Positions 41,762 through 49,906 are shown, numbered from the stretch's first letter. The stretch: 64,000 nucleotides of DNA from Amycolatopsis alba DSM 44262 (GCF_000384215.1 NZ_KB913032.1:5972588-6036587), one strand, 5' to 3'. Program-made: numbers and translations. The notes: generated from the sequence alone by a model not told the origin.

Positions 41762-42961
41762 TCAGGAGGGGCGGTTCATGTCCGGGATCTCGATGTTCAC
41801 CGGCCTGCCCTCCGAGAGCCACAACCGGATGTACCGCCGGATCGCCTCGTCCAGCACCCAGGCGGCCTGCGGCACCAGCGGCAGCGGGATGAGCTTCTCG
41901 TGGAACGCCACCAGCGCCGGGAAAGCGGTGCCGATCAGCGGGTCCCAGACCGGCTCGCGCGGGATCCCGTTCCACGCGGAGAACCGGTCGCCGATGATGT
42001 GGCGGGCCAGCGCGTTGACCATCGGCCGGTCGGCGCGGCCGGGGCTGGTCTGCTCGGCGAGCATGTCGAGGAGGATGTCGGTGAGTTCGACGCCCTCGCG
42101 GGTCGGCCCCATCGCCGGATCCAGCACCTGCTCGGACTGCGCGTAAGCCGCGTCCCAAGTGGACGGCAAGTACTCGTCGCGGATCCCGAGCATGTGCCCG
42201 GTCACCTGCCAGCTGTGCAGATACGCGGCGGAATGCGCGGGGGAGACCCGGACGCGCCAGTCGGTCAGCTTGCGCATCGTGTACGTCGGCAAGGTGTGCC
42301 AGGTGACCAGCATGTCGTTCTGGCTGATCGGGATTCCCTGCTGCCAGTGCGGTGATCGCGGCAGCAGATGCCGGACGGCGGCGTGCACCAGGCGGGTCTT
42401 CACCGCCGAGACGATCATCTGGCCGTCGGGCCGGTACGCGTTGAGTGAACCGACGTCGTAGCCGAGTTTGGCCGTCTTCGCGACGCGGTCCTTCATGTCC
42501 GCGCCGCCCTTGGAGTAGTAGACGGCCCTGGCCTCGTTCGGGATGGCGGTGCTCAGCATTCCGCCGCCGAGTCCGTTCAGCAGGTTGACGAACCGTCCGC
42601 TGACCTTCATGAAATCCGCCGCCGAGTCCAATGTGGACTGATCGGCCCATGCGGGGAGCCGTCGCGCGTGATCGACGAACTCCCGCAGGTCCGGCGGGAG
42701 CCCGGACGGCGTCGGCTGGTCGTTCCTGGTCCAGGTCCGCAGCGCCTGGTTGACCGCCGCGACCTCGCCCCGGTCGAGCATCGCGGCGACCACCGGATCG
42801 GCTTCGGCGTCCCACACCCATTTCGGATCGGTGCCCGCCCCCGCCCCGGCCACCGAACCGCTCGGACTCCACGCCCAGGCGGGCTGGGCCATCCCCATGG
42901 CCCCCAAAAGGGTCGCTCCGCCACTGACGATCAGCATCTTGCGTCGATTGAGTTCGGTCAT
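41762..42961 (-). CDS. lcp: Latex clearing protein (Lcp), Tat-exported haem dioxygenase
   Basis: This 399-aa DUF2236/MpaB-superfamily protein has a twin-arginine signal (LNRRKMLIVSGGATLLG), as in secreted Lcp enzymes that cleave poly(cis-1,4-isoprene) to oligo-isoprenoid aldehydes. The core is strongly Lcp-like (AIPNEARAVYYSKGGADMK, KDRVAKTAKLGYDVG, SAVKTRLVHAAVRHLL). Arg159, Lys162, Thr163 and His193 match, with a constant offset of five, the residues I recall as Arg164, Lys167, Thr168 and haem ligand His198 of Lcp from Streptomyces sp. K30. The start is the ATG at 42961 after GGAGG. A divergent TetR gene resembles the LcpR arrangement. No oxiAB genes are adjacent. Confidence 0.85.
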   Translation of the reverse strand: MTELNRRKMLIVSGGATLLGAMGMAQPAWAWSPSGSVAGAGAGTDPKWVWDAEADPVVAAMLDRGEVAAVNQALRTWTRNDQPTPSGLPPDLREFVDHARRLPAWADQSTLDSAADFMKVSGRFVNLLNGLGGGMLSTAIPNEARAVYYSKGGADMKDRVAKTAKLGYDVGSLNAYRPDGQMIVSAVKTRLVHAAVRHLLPRSPHWQQGIPISQNDMLVTWHTLPTYTMRKLTDWRVRVSPAHSAAYLHSWQVTGHMLGIRDEYLPSTWDAAYAQSEQVLDPAMGPTREGVELTDILLDMLAEQTSPGRADRPMVNALARHIIGDRFSAWNGIPREPVWDPLIGTAFPALVAFHEKLIPLPLVPQAAWVLDEAIRRYIRLWLSEGRPVNIEIPDMNRPS

Positions 42962-43046
42962 GCGCCAGTACTCCTCCTTGAGTCCCGGACCTGCGGATTG
43001 ATACTGTGATACAAGTAGTGCAACCGCGTATCTCAAGGAGAGCACA

Positions 43047-43706
43047 ATCATCGCGAAGACGCCAGACCCGGATTCTCTGCTGGAACGCGCGCTCGCCGAC
43101 GCGCTCGAACGCGCCGACGAAACCGACGAGATCGCGCTTCGGCTGCTCGACGCCGCCTACGAGCAGTTCTGCCGGATGGGGATCCGGCGGTCCACGATGG
43201 AGGACGTCGCGCGCCGGGCCGGCGTCTCCCGGATCACCGCCTATCGCCGGTTCGCGACCAAGGACGCGCTGGTCGAACAGGTGGTGCGCCGCGAGTTCCG
43301 CCGCTACTTCGACCGGTTCCTGCTCGACATCCAGCAGGCCGAAACCGCGGCGGACCGGGTCGTGCTGGGGTTCGCCAGCGCACTGGGCGCGATCCGGCGC
43401 AACCCGCTGATCGGCGGGCTGATGGCTGTCGAGCCCGACGTGCTCGTCCCGTCGATGGTCAGCGACGGCGGTGGCACTCTGGCGACGGTCCAGCGGTTCG
43501 TCGCGGGTCAGCTCCGCCGCGAGCAGCAGGCGGGCAACGTCTCGGAGGACGTCGACGTCGAACTCGTCGCCGAGCTGATGACCCGTGTCTCCGCCTCGTT
43601 CCTGGTCACGCCCAGCCAGGTCGTCGATCTGGACGACGACGAGCAGGTCCGCGAGGTGGCTAGGCGGTTCCTGGTCCCGATGTTGAGGCCGCGACAAGAC
43701 CGCTGA
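43047..43706 (+). CDS. TetR family regulator (LcpR-like), apparent ATC start
   Basis: This TetR protein is 219 aa if it starts at 43047. The helix-turn-helix is at about 30-78 (LRLLDAAYEQFCRMGIRRST, AGVSRITAYRRFATKDALVE). The first in-frame ATG (43176) falls inside the DNA-binding domain, so it is too late. No ATG, GTG or TTG exists between the upstream in-frame stop (42999) and the domain. AAGGAG at 43035-43040 is ideally spaced 6 bp before ATC at 43047, so a rare ATC start is the best reading. CTG at 43077 is the alternative. It is divergent from lcp. GATAC/GTATC repeats lie between the genes. Its 3' end overlaps the next TetR gene by 47 bp. Confidence 0.78.
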   Translation: MIAKTPDPDSLLERALADALERADETDEIALRLLDAAYEQFCRMGIRRSTMEDVARRAGVSRITAYRRFATKDALVEQVVRREFRRYFDRFLLDIQQAETAADRVVLGFASALGAIRRNPLIGGLMAVEPDVLVPSMVSDGGGTLATVQRFVAGQLRREQQAGNVSEDVDVELVAELMTRVSASFLVTPSQVVDLDDDEQVREVARRFLVPMLRPRQDR

Positions 43707-44325
43707 TCAGCAGGTCCAGTGCCCGGATGAAGTCAGGCTCGGGGTCGTGCGCCTTCAGCGCGGGGATCGCGCGGCTGAAGTTCGGCAGGACCGACGGGTC
43801 GATTCGCCGGAGAAGCTGTTGCTCTTGCTCCCGTTCGGCTTCGCCCTTGCGTGCCTTGGTGAAGCCGGTGGTCGTCAGCAGCAGTGAGCCGAAGACGAGG
43901 CTGTTCAAGGCGCCCAGTGCCTGACGGAGTCCGTCGTCGTCGAAACCGGCGTCGTAGAGCGCGCCGATGAGATCGTCGAACGGCAGCAGGGCTTGCAGCG
44001 AGTTCGGATTGGCCGCGTCGGTGGCCAACGCCATCGGTACGGCCGGATGCTCGGCGAGCGCGCGGTAGATGTTGAGCACGGTGACCCGCACCCGTTCCGG
44101 CCACGGTGAGCCGGGGTCGGCCCGTTCGACCCCGCGGTAGACGCGTTCCACGATGCCGTCGAGGATGTCGTTCTTGTTCTGGACGTGGTTGTACAGCGCC
44201 ATCGCTTCGACACCGAGTGTCTTGGCGAGCTTGCGCATCGACAGCCCCTTGAGGCCCTCTTCGGCGGCCAAGGCGAGCGCCGCGTCCAGGACCTTCTCCC
44301 GGTTCAGCGGTTCTCTCCGCGTCAT
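43660..44325 (-). CDS. TetR family regulator (TetR_C type)
   Basis: This 221-aa regulator has an N-terminal helix-turn-helix (LNREKVLDAALALAAEEGLK, GVEAMALYNHVQNKNDILDG). The C-terminal domain is of the tetracycline-repressor TetR_C class, typical of repressors of drug exporters or flavin hydroxylases. The ATG at 44325 has GAAGGA at a suitable distance; a GTG at 44331 does not. It is divergent from an FAD hydroxylase gene, and its operator overlaps that gene's promoter. This is the TetR/TetX-like layout of a repressor beside a flavin monooxygenase. Confidence 0.87.
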   Translation of the reverse strand: MTRREPLNREKVLDAALALAAEEGLKGLSMRKLAKTLGVEAMALYNHVQNKNDILDGIVERVYRGVERADPGSPWPERVRVTVLNIYRALAEHPAVPMALATDAANPNSLQALLPFDDLIGALYDAGFDDDGLRQALGALNSLVFGSLLLTTTGFTKARKGEAEREQEQQLLRRIDPSVLPNFSRAIPALKAHDPEPDFIRALDLLISGLVAASTSGPGTA

Positions 44326-44340
44326 CCTCACATCCTTCGC

Positions 44341-44382
44341 TTGACAGGTTTACGGTGTATCTATCATATTTACGGTGTAAAT
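44341..44382 (+). promoter_or_regulatory. Promoter with TetR operator for the FAD hydroxylase
   Basis: TTGACA (44341-44346) and TATCAT (44363-44368) are 16 bp apart and close to the sigma-70/HrdB consensus. ATTTACGGTGTAAAT (44368-44382), a perfect 6+3+6 dyad, begins at the last base of the -10 box. A second half (TTTACGGTGTA) lies between -35 and -10. Confidence 0.72.
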
Positions 44383-44409
44383 ATACGCTGTAAATACCTT
44401 GGGGGTGTC

Positions 44410-45840
44410 GTGAACGACGTGATCATCGTGGGTGGGGGACCGGTCGGCCTGCTGCTGGCAGGCGAGCTGCTGCTGGCCGGCGCGGATCCGCTCGTCCTGG
44501 AGGTGGCGGACGGGGCGCTGCGCCGGAACAGGAGTTACGGGTTGCGCGGGATCAACGGCCGCACCTCGCAATCGCTGCGGATGCGCGGCCTGACCGACGC
44601 GTTCTCGGAGGCGCAGGATGAGCTGTTCGCCGTCGCCGGAGGACTTCCTCCGCTGATGAAAGGGAATCGGGCCCGAGGGCATTTCGCCGGTTTGCCGCTC
44701 GTCGAGGCCGAGGTACAGCCTGGCGCGGCCGGTGGGTTCATTCTCAAACAGCATGTACTGGAAAGGATTCTCGCCGACTGGGCGACCGGGCTCGGCGTCC
44801 GGATCCGGACGGGCCGCGAGGTCATCGACATCGTCCAGGACGATTCGGGGGTTCGCGCCGTGCTCGCCGACGGCGGGTCCGAGCGGGCCGCCTACCTGGT
44901 GGGCTGCGACGGCGGCCGCAGTGTCGTGCGGAAGCGGGCCGGGATCGCGTTCCCCGGCACGGACGCGACGATGACCGGACGGGTCGCCGTGGCGGAACTC
45001 GCCGATCCCGGCGCGGTGGAGTCGTCCATGCACGGCCCCGGCGGGATGGTGCACGTTTCGCTGGTGCCGGGTGAGATCGCCACCATGGAGTTCGACGGCG
45101 GGCCGGGGGATCGGGACGCGCCGATGACGGCGGAGGAGATGCGGGCGAGCATCAGCCGGGTCAGCGGGGTCGACGTGACGGTCACCAGGCTGGACGGCGG
45201 AATCCGCTTCAGTGACAACACGCGCCAGGCGGCCACCTATCGGCGTGGGCGCGTGCTCCTGGCGGGCGATGCCGCTCACGTGCATTCGCCGATCGGCGGT
45301 CAGGGGTTGAACCTGGGCCTCCAGGACGCGATGAACCTCGGCTGGAAACTGGGCCTGGTGGTGAGTGGCCGGGCGCCGGAGTCCTTATTGGACACTTACA
45401 CCGCGGAGCGGCATCCGGTGGGAGAGCGAGTTTTGCGCAACACCAGGGCCCAGGTCGCGCTGATGCGGCCCGGTCCGCAGGTCGCCGCGCTGCGGGAGGT
45501 GCTGGGGGAGACCCTGGGGATCCCCGAGGCCATGCGGCACTTCATCGAGATGGGGAACGGGACCGACATCGACTACGCGCCGGACTCCGCGCATCCGCTG
45601 GTCGGCCGCTTCGCTCCGGTGCCGTTGGTGTCCGAGGACGGCCGCGCGCTTCTGGCGTCCGGAACCGAAGAGGTCCGGGAGATGGTGAACGGCCGGGTCC
45701 GGATCGTCGAGGCGGACTCCGGTCCGGCCTTCCTGGCGCGGCCGGACGGGTACGTCGCGTGGGCCGCGCCGGACGGCGAGACGGCCGGGCTGGCCGAGGC
45801 GCTGACGCTCGTTGCGGGTCCAGAGGGGGCGCGTGTATAA
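44410..45840 (+). CDS. FAD-dependent aromatic hydroxylase (PHBH/TetX-like monooxygenase)
   Basis: This 476-aa class A flavin monooxygenase has the FAD motif VNDVIIVGGGPVGLLLAGEL at the N-terminus, the DG-type motif YLVGCDGGRSVVRKRAGI at about 160, and GRVLLAGDAAHVHSPIGGQG at about 280. It carries a short thioredoxin-like C-terminal domain. The family hydroxylates aromatic polyketides, phenols or antibiotics such as tetracyclines and rifamycins. The substrate here is unknown. The GTG at 44410 follows GGGGGTG. The divergent TetR and the operator-overlapped promoter suggest substrate-induced detoxification. Confidence 0.88.
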   Translation: MNDVIIVGGGPVGLLLAGELLLAGADPLVLEVADGALRRNRSYGLRGINGRTSQSLRMRGLTDAFSEAQDELFAVAGGLPPLMKGNRARGHFAGLPLVEAEVQPGAAGGFILKQHVLERILADWATGLGVRIRTGREVIDIVQDDSGVRAVLADGGSERAAYLVGCDGGRSVVRKRAGIAFPGTDATMTGRVAVAELADPGAVESSMHGPGGMVHVSLVPGEIATMEFDGGPGDRDAPMTAEEMRASISRVSGVDVTVTRLDGGIRFSDNTRQAATYRRGRVLLAGDAAHVHSPIGGQGLNLGLQDAMNLGWKLGLVVSGRAPESLLDTYTAERHPVGERVLRNTRAQVALMRPGPQVAALREVLGETLGIPEAMRHFIEMGNGTDIDYAPDSAHPLVGRFAPVPLVSEDGRALLASGTEEVREMVNGRVRIVEADSGPAFLARPDGYVAWAAPDGETAGLAEALTLVAGPEGARV

Positions 45841-45845
45841 AGTGA

Positions 45846-45876
45846 AACGACTGTTCAAAATGTAACGACTGTTCAA
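45846..45876. promoter_or_regulatory. Direct-repeat operator upstream of MFS-TetR operon
   Basis: AACGACTGTTCAA occurs twice, 18 bp apart (45846-45858, 45864-45876), immediately ahead of the MFS gene. It is a candidate site for the TetR protein encoded downstream. Confidence 0.5.
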
Positions 45877-45891
45877 GTTGTGGAGTGTGCC

Positions 45892-47097
45892 GTGGCAGGC
45901 CAGTACCGAGAGCTGTTCTCCGCGAAGGGCTCGTTCGCCTTCTCTGCCGCAGGGCTGGTCGCCAGGATCCCGGTCCCCATGGTGGGGATCGGGATCATCA
46001 CCATGCTGGCGCGGACGCGCGGCGACTACGGCCTCGCCGGACTGGTCTCGGCGGCGTTCACGTTGTCCATGGCGTTGCTCGGACCGCAGGTCTCGCGACT
46101 GGTGGATCGCCGGGGGCAGGGCCGGATCCTGCTGCCGGTGACGGGGATCAGCGTGCTGGCGCTCGGCGCGCTCCTGCTCTGCGCCCGGTTCGAGGCGCCG
46201 GTTTGGACGCTGTTCGTATGCGCGATCCTCGCCGGGTTCATGCCCAGCATGGCGGCGATGGTCCGGGCCCGCTGGTCGGGGCTCTATCGCGACTCGCCGC
46301 GGCTGCATACGGCGTTCGCGCTGGAATCGGTGGTCGACGAACTGACGTTCGTCATCGGGCCCGCGCTTTCGGTGGCGTTGTGCACCACCGTTTTCCCCGA
46401 AGCGGGACCGCTGGTCGCGCTGTTGCTCCTCGCCGCCGGGGTGCTGTTGTTCGTTTCGCAGCGCGCGACGGAGCCGCCTGTCCTGCCGTCGAGCGGATCG
46501 TCGGGGAGTTCGGCGATCCGGCTGGGCGCGGTGCGGGTCCTGGTGCTGACGCTGGTGGCGGGCGGCGTCATCGTCGGCACGGTCGACGTCGTCAGCGTGG
46601 CGTTCGCGGGGCAGGCCGGGGCGCCGTCGGCGGCGGGCGTCGTCGTTTCGGTCTACGCCGTGGGCTCCGCGATCTCGGGACTGGTTTTCGGGACGCTCAA
46701 GCTGAAGACGGCGCCACCGCGGCTGCTCCTGATCGGTACCGCGGGCACGGCCGCGAGCGCGGTGCCGTTGCTGGTCGTGGACGACGTCATCGGCCTGTGC
46801 GCGGTGGTCTTCGTCGCCGGATTGTTCTTCTCGCCCACGATGATCGTCGTCATGGGGATGATCGAGAAGATCGTCCCGGCGGAGAAGCTGACCGAGGGGA
46901 TGACGTGGGCGATCACCGGCCTCAGCATCGGCGTCGCCCTCGGTGCCGCGGTGTCGGGAGAAGCCGTCGACCGCTTCGGGCCGGATGGCGGCTTCACCGT
47001 CGCGGTCGTCGCCGGTGGCTTGATCATCCTGATCGCCCTGCTCTCGTATCCTCTGCTGAGCCGGAAGACCACGATCCGCGAGGAGGTGACCTGGTGA
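45892..47097 (+). CDS. MFS transporter
   Basis: This 401-aa protein has about 12 hydrophobic segments. SAAGLVARIPVPMVGIGIITML in helix 1 and the helix 2-3 loop QVSRLVDRRGQGRIL are typical of a drug-efflux-like MFS branch without the sugar-porter motif. GTG at 45892 is 6 bp after GGAG. It is followed by a TetR gene overlapping by 4 bp (GTGA), so repressor and exporter are made together. It may also be co-transcribed with the FAD hydroxylase 51 bp upstream, though a direct-repeat operator suggests its own promoter. Confidence 0.86.
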   Translation: MAGQYRELFSAKGSFAFSAAGLVARIPVPMVGIGIITMLARTRGDYGLAGLVSAAFTLSMALLGPQVSRLVDRRGQGRILLPVTGISVLALGALLLCARFEAPVWTLFVCAILAGFMPSMAAMVRARWSGLYRDSPRLHTAFALESVVDELTFVIGPALSVALCTTVFPEAGPLVALLLLAAGVLLFVSQRATEPPVLPSSGSSGSSAIRLGAVRVLVLTLVAGGVIVGTVDVVSVAFAGQAGAPSAAGVVVSVYAVGSAISGLVFGTLKLKTAPPRLLLIGTAGTAASAVPLLVVDDVIGLCAVVFVAGLFFSPTMIVVMGMIEKIVPAEKLTEGMTWAITGLSIGVALGAAVSGEAVDRFGPDGGFTVAVVAGGLIILIALLSYPLLSRKTTIREEVTW

Positions 47098-47636
47098 CCG
47101 ACGGCCGCCTCGCCAAAGGTGAGCAACGCAAACGGGAACTGATCGAGGCGACTCTGCGCATCGTCGCGAGGGACGGCGCGTCGGGGGTCAGTCACCGCAC
47201 GGTCGCCCGTGAGGCGGGTTTGCCCGCGACGGCGGCCGCGTACCACTTCCGGGGGATCGAAGACCTGCTGACCGCCGCGCTCACCCGCTGCATGGACGAA
47301 GACGCCGAGCGGATGCGCGTCCTCGCCGAGGAAACCGGCGGAGACGCCTTGCCGAAATTCGCCGCTCTGCTGGCCAGGGTGGCCGCGGAACCAGGGCATC
47401 TGCTGGCGGAGTACGAGCTGTACCTCCTCGCCGCGCGGGAGCCGAGACTCCGTGAGTCGACTGATCGCTGGATGGCGGCCCTGGCCGACTTCGCGCGACG
47501 ACACACCGATGATCCGGTGCGGGTCGAGATGCTGGTCGGGCTGGTGGACGGGCTGCTGCTGCAGGGATTGCTGCGGGACGAACCACCGATGGCGGAACGG
47601 TTCGAGGCCATCCTGCGGACCGCCCTGGGCTCGTGA
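47094..47636 (+). CDS. TetR family regulator, translationally coupled to the MFS exporter
   Basis: This 180-aa regulator has a helix-turn-helix at about 10-58 (KRELIEATLRIVARDGASGV, AGLPATAAAYHFRGIEDLLT) and a helical C-terminal domain. The GTG at 47094 overlaps the stop of the MFS gene and is preceded by AGGAGG. Autoregulated control of the MFS gene through the AACGACTGTTCAA repeats is the simplest model. Confidence 0.87.
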   Translation: MTDGRLAKGEQRKRELIEATLRIVARDGASGVSHRTVAREAGLPATAAAYHFRGIEDLLTAALTRCMDEDAERMRVLAEETGGDALPKFAALLARVAAEPGHLLAEYELYLLAAREPRLRESTDRWMAALADFARRHTDDPVRVEMLVGLVDGLLLQGLLRDEPPMAERFEAILRTALGS

Positions 47637-47692
47637 GTGGTAAGCGGGGCAAGGGTTCGTGGTGCGCGGGTGGCGGTGTCGTGTGTCCAGCG

Positions 47693-47772
47693 GGACGACT
47701 CGCGTGACGGGATGGACGACACATGTGACCTGATGGACGACACGCGTGTCTGGTGGGACGACTCGCGTGTCC
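47693..47772. repeat. 21-bp repeat array D (four direct units)
   Basis: Units start at 47693, 47714, 47735 and 47756 in exact 21-bp register, each beginning GGACGAC followed by CGCGTG or CATGTG. All are in one orientation. It lies between the ends of the convergent TetR and aldo-keto reductase genes. A half-hairpin GTGAGTGGTAAG lies at 47634-47645. The 200-bp gap has no gene. Confidence 0.88.
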
Positions 47773-47836
47773 CCGTCACACCTTCCGTCCAGCACGAAGA
47801 CACCGACGCGAGAGCATATTCCTGCGGGTAGGCGAA

Positions 47837-48802
47837 TTAGGCGACGGCGGGTGGCGACCAGGTCAGCCGTGGGTCCGTCTGGACGAAGCTGCCCAGCAGG
47901 TGATCGATCCGTGTCAGCGCGTCGAGGTCCAAGACCACCCCGGCCGCCTTCGCGTTCTCGGTCATCTGGGCGGCGGTGCTCGCCCCGGTCACCACCGACG
48001 CGACGGTGTTGTGCTGCAACGTCCACGCGAGCGCCAGCTGCGCCATGGTCAGCCCGGCTTCATCGGCGACGCCGCGCAGCATGCTGACGCGTTCGAGGAG
48101 GTCCGGCAGAAGCAGTGGCCGCGCCTCGGCCGATTTCGCGCCCCGCGAGTCCGGCGGGATCTCGCCCGGCCGGTACTTGCCGGTCAGCACGCCCTGCGCG
48201 AGCGGGACCGAGGCGAACTGGCCGATCCCGGCGCGTTCGCATACCGGCATCACCTGGGCTTCGGCGACCCGCCAGAGCATCGAATAGTGCGGCTGGTTCG
48301 CGATGAGCGGGACACCGTGGCGGTCGGCGATCGACCGGCCCTCCAGTAACTGTTCGGCCGTCCATTCCGCCGTGCCCACGTAGAGGATCTTCCCCTGCCG
48401 CACCAGATCCGACAGAGCGAGGAAAGTCTCCTCCAGCGGCGTGCGGTAGTCGAAGCGCAGCAACTGGTAGACGTCGACGTAGTCGGTGCGCAGGCGCCGC
48501 AGCGATCCGTGCAGCGACGTGACCAGGTGCTTGCGGCTGAGCCCGGCGTCGTTGACACCAGGGCCTTCGGGCCAGAAGACGCCGGTGCACAGGACGAGAT
48601 CGTCGCGACGCGCGTTGGTCAGCGCCGCGGCGAGGTTCTCTTCGGCGGCGCCACCGTCCCAGGCCGCGGCGGTGTGGAAGGTCGTGACGCCCGCGTCGAG
48701 CGCGGCCTGGACGCATTCCGCGCCGTCGCGGTGCGTGAGCCAGTTGCCGTAGGAGATCTCGCTGACGGACAGTCCGCTCGCGCCGAGCCTGCGGTATTCC
48801 AT
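47837..48802 (-). CDS. Aldo-keto reductase homologue lacking the catalytic tetrad
   Basis: This 321-aa protein belongs to the Kv-beta-like/YghZ branch of aldo-keto reductases by MEYRRLGASGLSVSEISYGN, GLSRKHLVTSLHGSLRRL, LYVGTAEWTAEQLLEG and the cofactor motif VVTGASTAAQMTENAKA. All four catalytic positions are changed: Asp to His43 (FHTA), Tyr to Trp48 (AAW), Lys to Gly74 (LCTGVFW) and His to Leu115 (YQLLRFD). The fold and NADP site look intact, so it may be a cofactor-binding regulatory protein or use another chemistry. The ATG at 48802 is 2 bp downstream of the SDR gene's stop; the two form an operon. Confidence 0.88.
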   Translation of the reverse strand: MEYRRLGASGLSVSEISYGNWLTHRDGAECVQAALDAGVTTFHTAAAWDGGAAEENLAAALTNARRDDLVLCTGVFWPEGPGVNDAGLSRKHLVTSLHGSLRRLRTDYVDVYQLLRFDYRTPLEETFLALSDLVRQGKILYVGTAEWTAEQLLEGRSIADRHGVPLIANQPHYSMLWRVAEAQVMPVCERAGIGQFASVPLAQGVLTGKYRPGEIPPDSRGAKSAEARPLLLPDLLERVSMLRGVADEAGLTMAQLALAWTLQHNTVASVVTGASTAAQMTENAKAAGVVLDLDALTRIDHLLGSFVQTDPRLTWSPPAVA

Positions 48803-48804
48803 GG

Positions 48805-49605
48805 TCACCTCTTCCGCGCGCCGGTTTCGAGGATGGTGCGGTCGATCCATGCGTCGAGACCGGCCGCCTTGCGGGCATAGGTCTCCCGCACCGATTCGTG
48901 CGGCAGGATCAGGAACTCCTCCGACGCCAGGCCGTGCACGACGGATTCCGCGACGTCCTCCGGTTCCAGCAGTGGCGCCGCGGCGGCGATCGCGAGCGCG
49001 GCGGGGTGCCCGGCGGCGATCCCCGGTTCCAGCAACGCGGTCCGCACACCGAGCGGGCACAGCGCGCTGACCCGCACTCCGCGCGGCCGGTAGGTGATGG
49101 CCAGCCATTCGGCGAGCCCGACGGCCGCGTGCTTGGTCACCGAGTACGGCGCGTCGCCGGGGGTGCCCAGCAGGCCCGCGCCCGAGGCCGTGATCAGCAG
49201 ATAGCCGTGACCGCGGCTCAACATCGCGGGTAGCGCCACCTGCGCGGCGTGCACATGCTGCATGACATTGATCGACCACGATCGCGCCCATTGTTCGTCG
49301 GCCGCGTGCACGCCCGTCCCGAACGCGGCGCCGGCGTTGGAACAGAACAGGTCCACCGGGCCGAACTCCGCGCGGGCTTCGGTCACCAGCATCTTCAAGT
49401 CCTCTTTGGACGACGCGTCGGCGTGGCGCGCGATCGCGGCACCGCCCGCGGCCGTGATCCCGGCGACGACCTTCTCCGCGGCCTCGAGGTCGAGGTCGGA
49501 GACCACCACTCCGGCGGCGCCCTCGGCGGCGAAACGCCGGGCCATGGCGGCGCCGATACCGTGTGCCGCGCCGGTCAGCACGACGACTCGTCCTGTCACT
49601 TCCAC
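48805..49605 (-). CDS. Short-chain dehydrogenase/reductase
   Basis: This 266-aa classical SDR has the cofactor motif VVVLTGAAHGIGAAMARRF, CSNAGAAFG, catalytic Ser in LLITASGAGLLG and the Tyr-x-x-x-Lys of YSVTKHAAVGLAEWLA. Asp at the end of strand 2 (VVVSDLDLEA) favours NAD(H). The GTG at 49605 follows GGAGCG. It is the first gene of a two-gene operon with the catalytic-residue-less aldo-keto reductase and is divergent from the PKS operon. The substrate is unknown. Confidence 0.88.
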   Translation of the reverse strand: MEVTGRVVVLTGAAHGIGAAMARRFAAEGAAGVVVSDLDLEAAEKVVAGITAAGGAAIARHADASSKEDLKMLVTEARAEFGPVDLFCSNAGAAFGTGVHAADEQWARSWSINVMQHVHAAQVALPAMLSRGHGYLLITASGAGLLGTPGDAPYSVTKHAAVGLAEWLAITYRPRGVRVSALCPLGVRTALLEPGIAAGHPAALAIAAAAPLLEPEDVAESVVHGLASEEFLILPHESVRETYARKAAGLDAWIDRTILETGARKR

Positions 49606-49906
49606 ATGCGCTCCATGCTTATCGATTCTGCGTTCTATGACAATTCTTCTGTTTTGTTATGCCGGTGAGCGACGCGCTGCCGAAACCTGGAATGCGGATG
49701 ATAAAAGTGCAGGTCAGAGGCTTGTTCTGATCGTGTCGACATATTTGTTTCCGGCGCCGGACTTTAGCATGCGTTCCCTTGTTTTCCGAGTTTTCACACG
49801 AGAGTATTGCGCTCTCTGCGGCAAGTAGGTTATTTCTTGGGAATCCCGCTGAAGATCGCCGAACCCGGCGAGGTCCGACCAGCCAAGCCGAACAGGAGGT
49901 CCGCCG
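49606..49906. other. A/T-rich control region of the PKS cluster
   Basis: This 301-bp gap between the divergent SDR and PKS genes is clearly richer in A and T than its surroundings (for example ATTCTTCTGTTTTG near 49640). No open frame looks like a gene. It probably holds the promoters and regulator sites of the cluster. I see no clear dyad. Confidence 0.5.
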
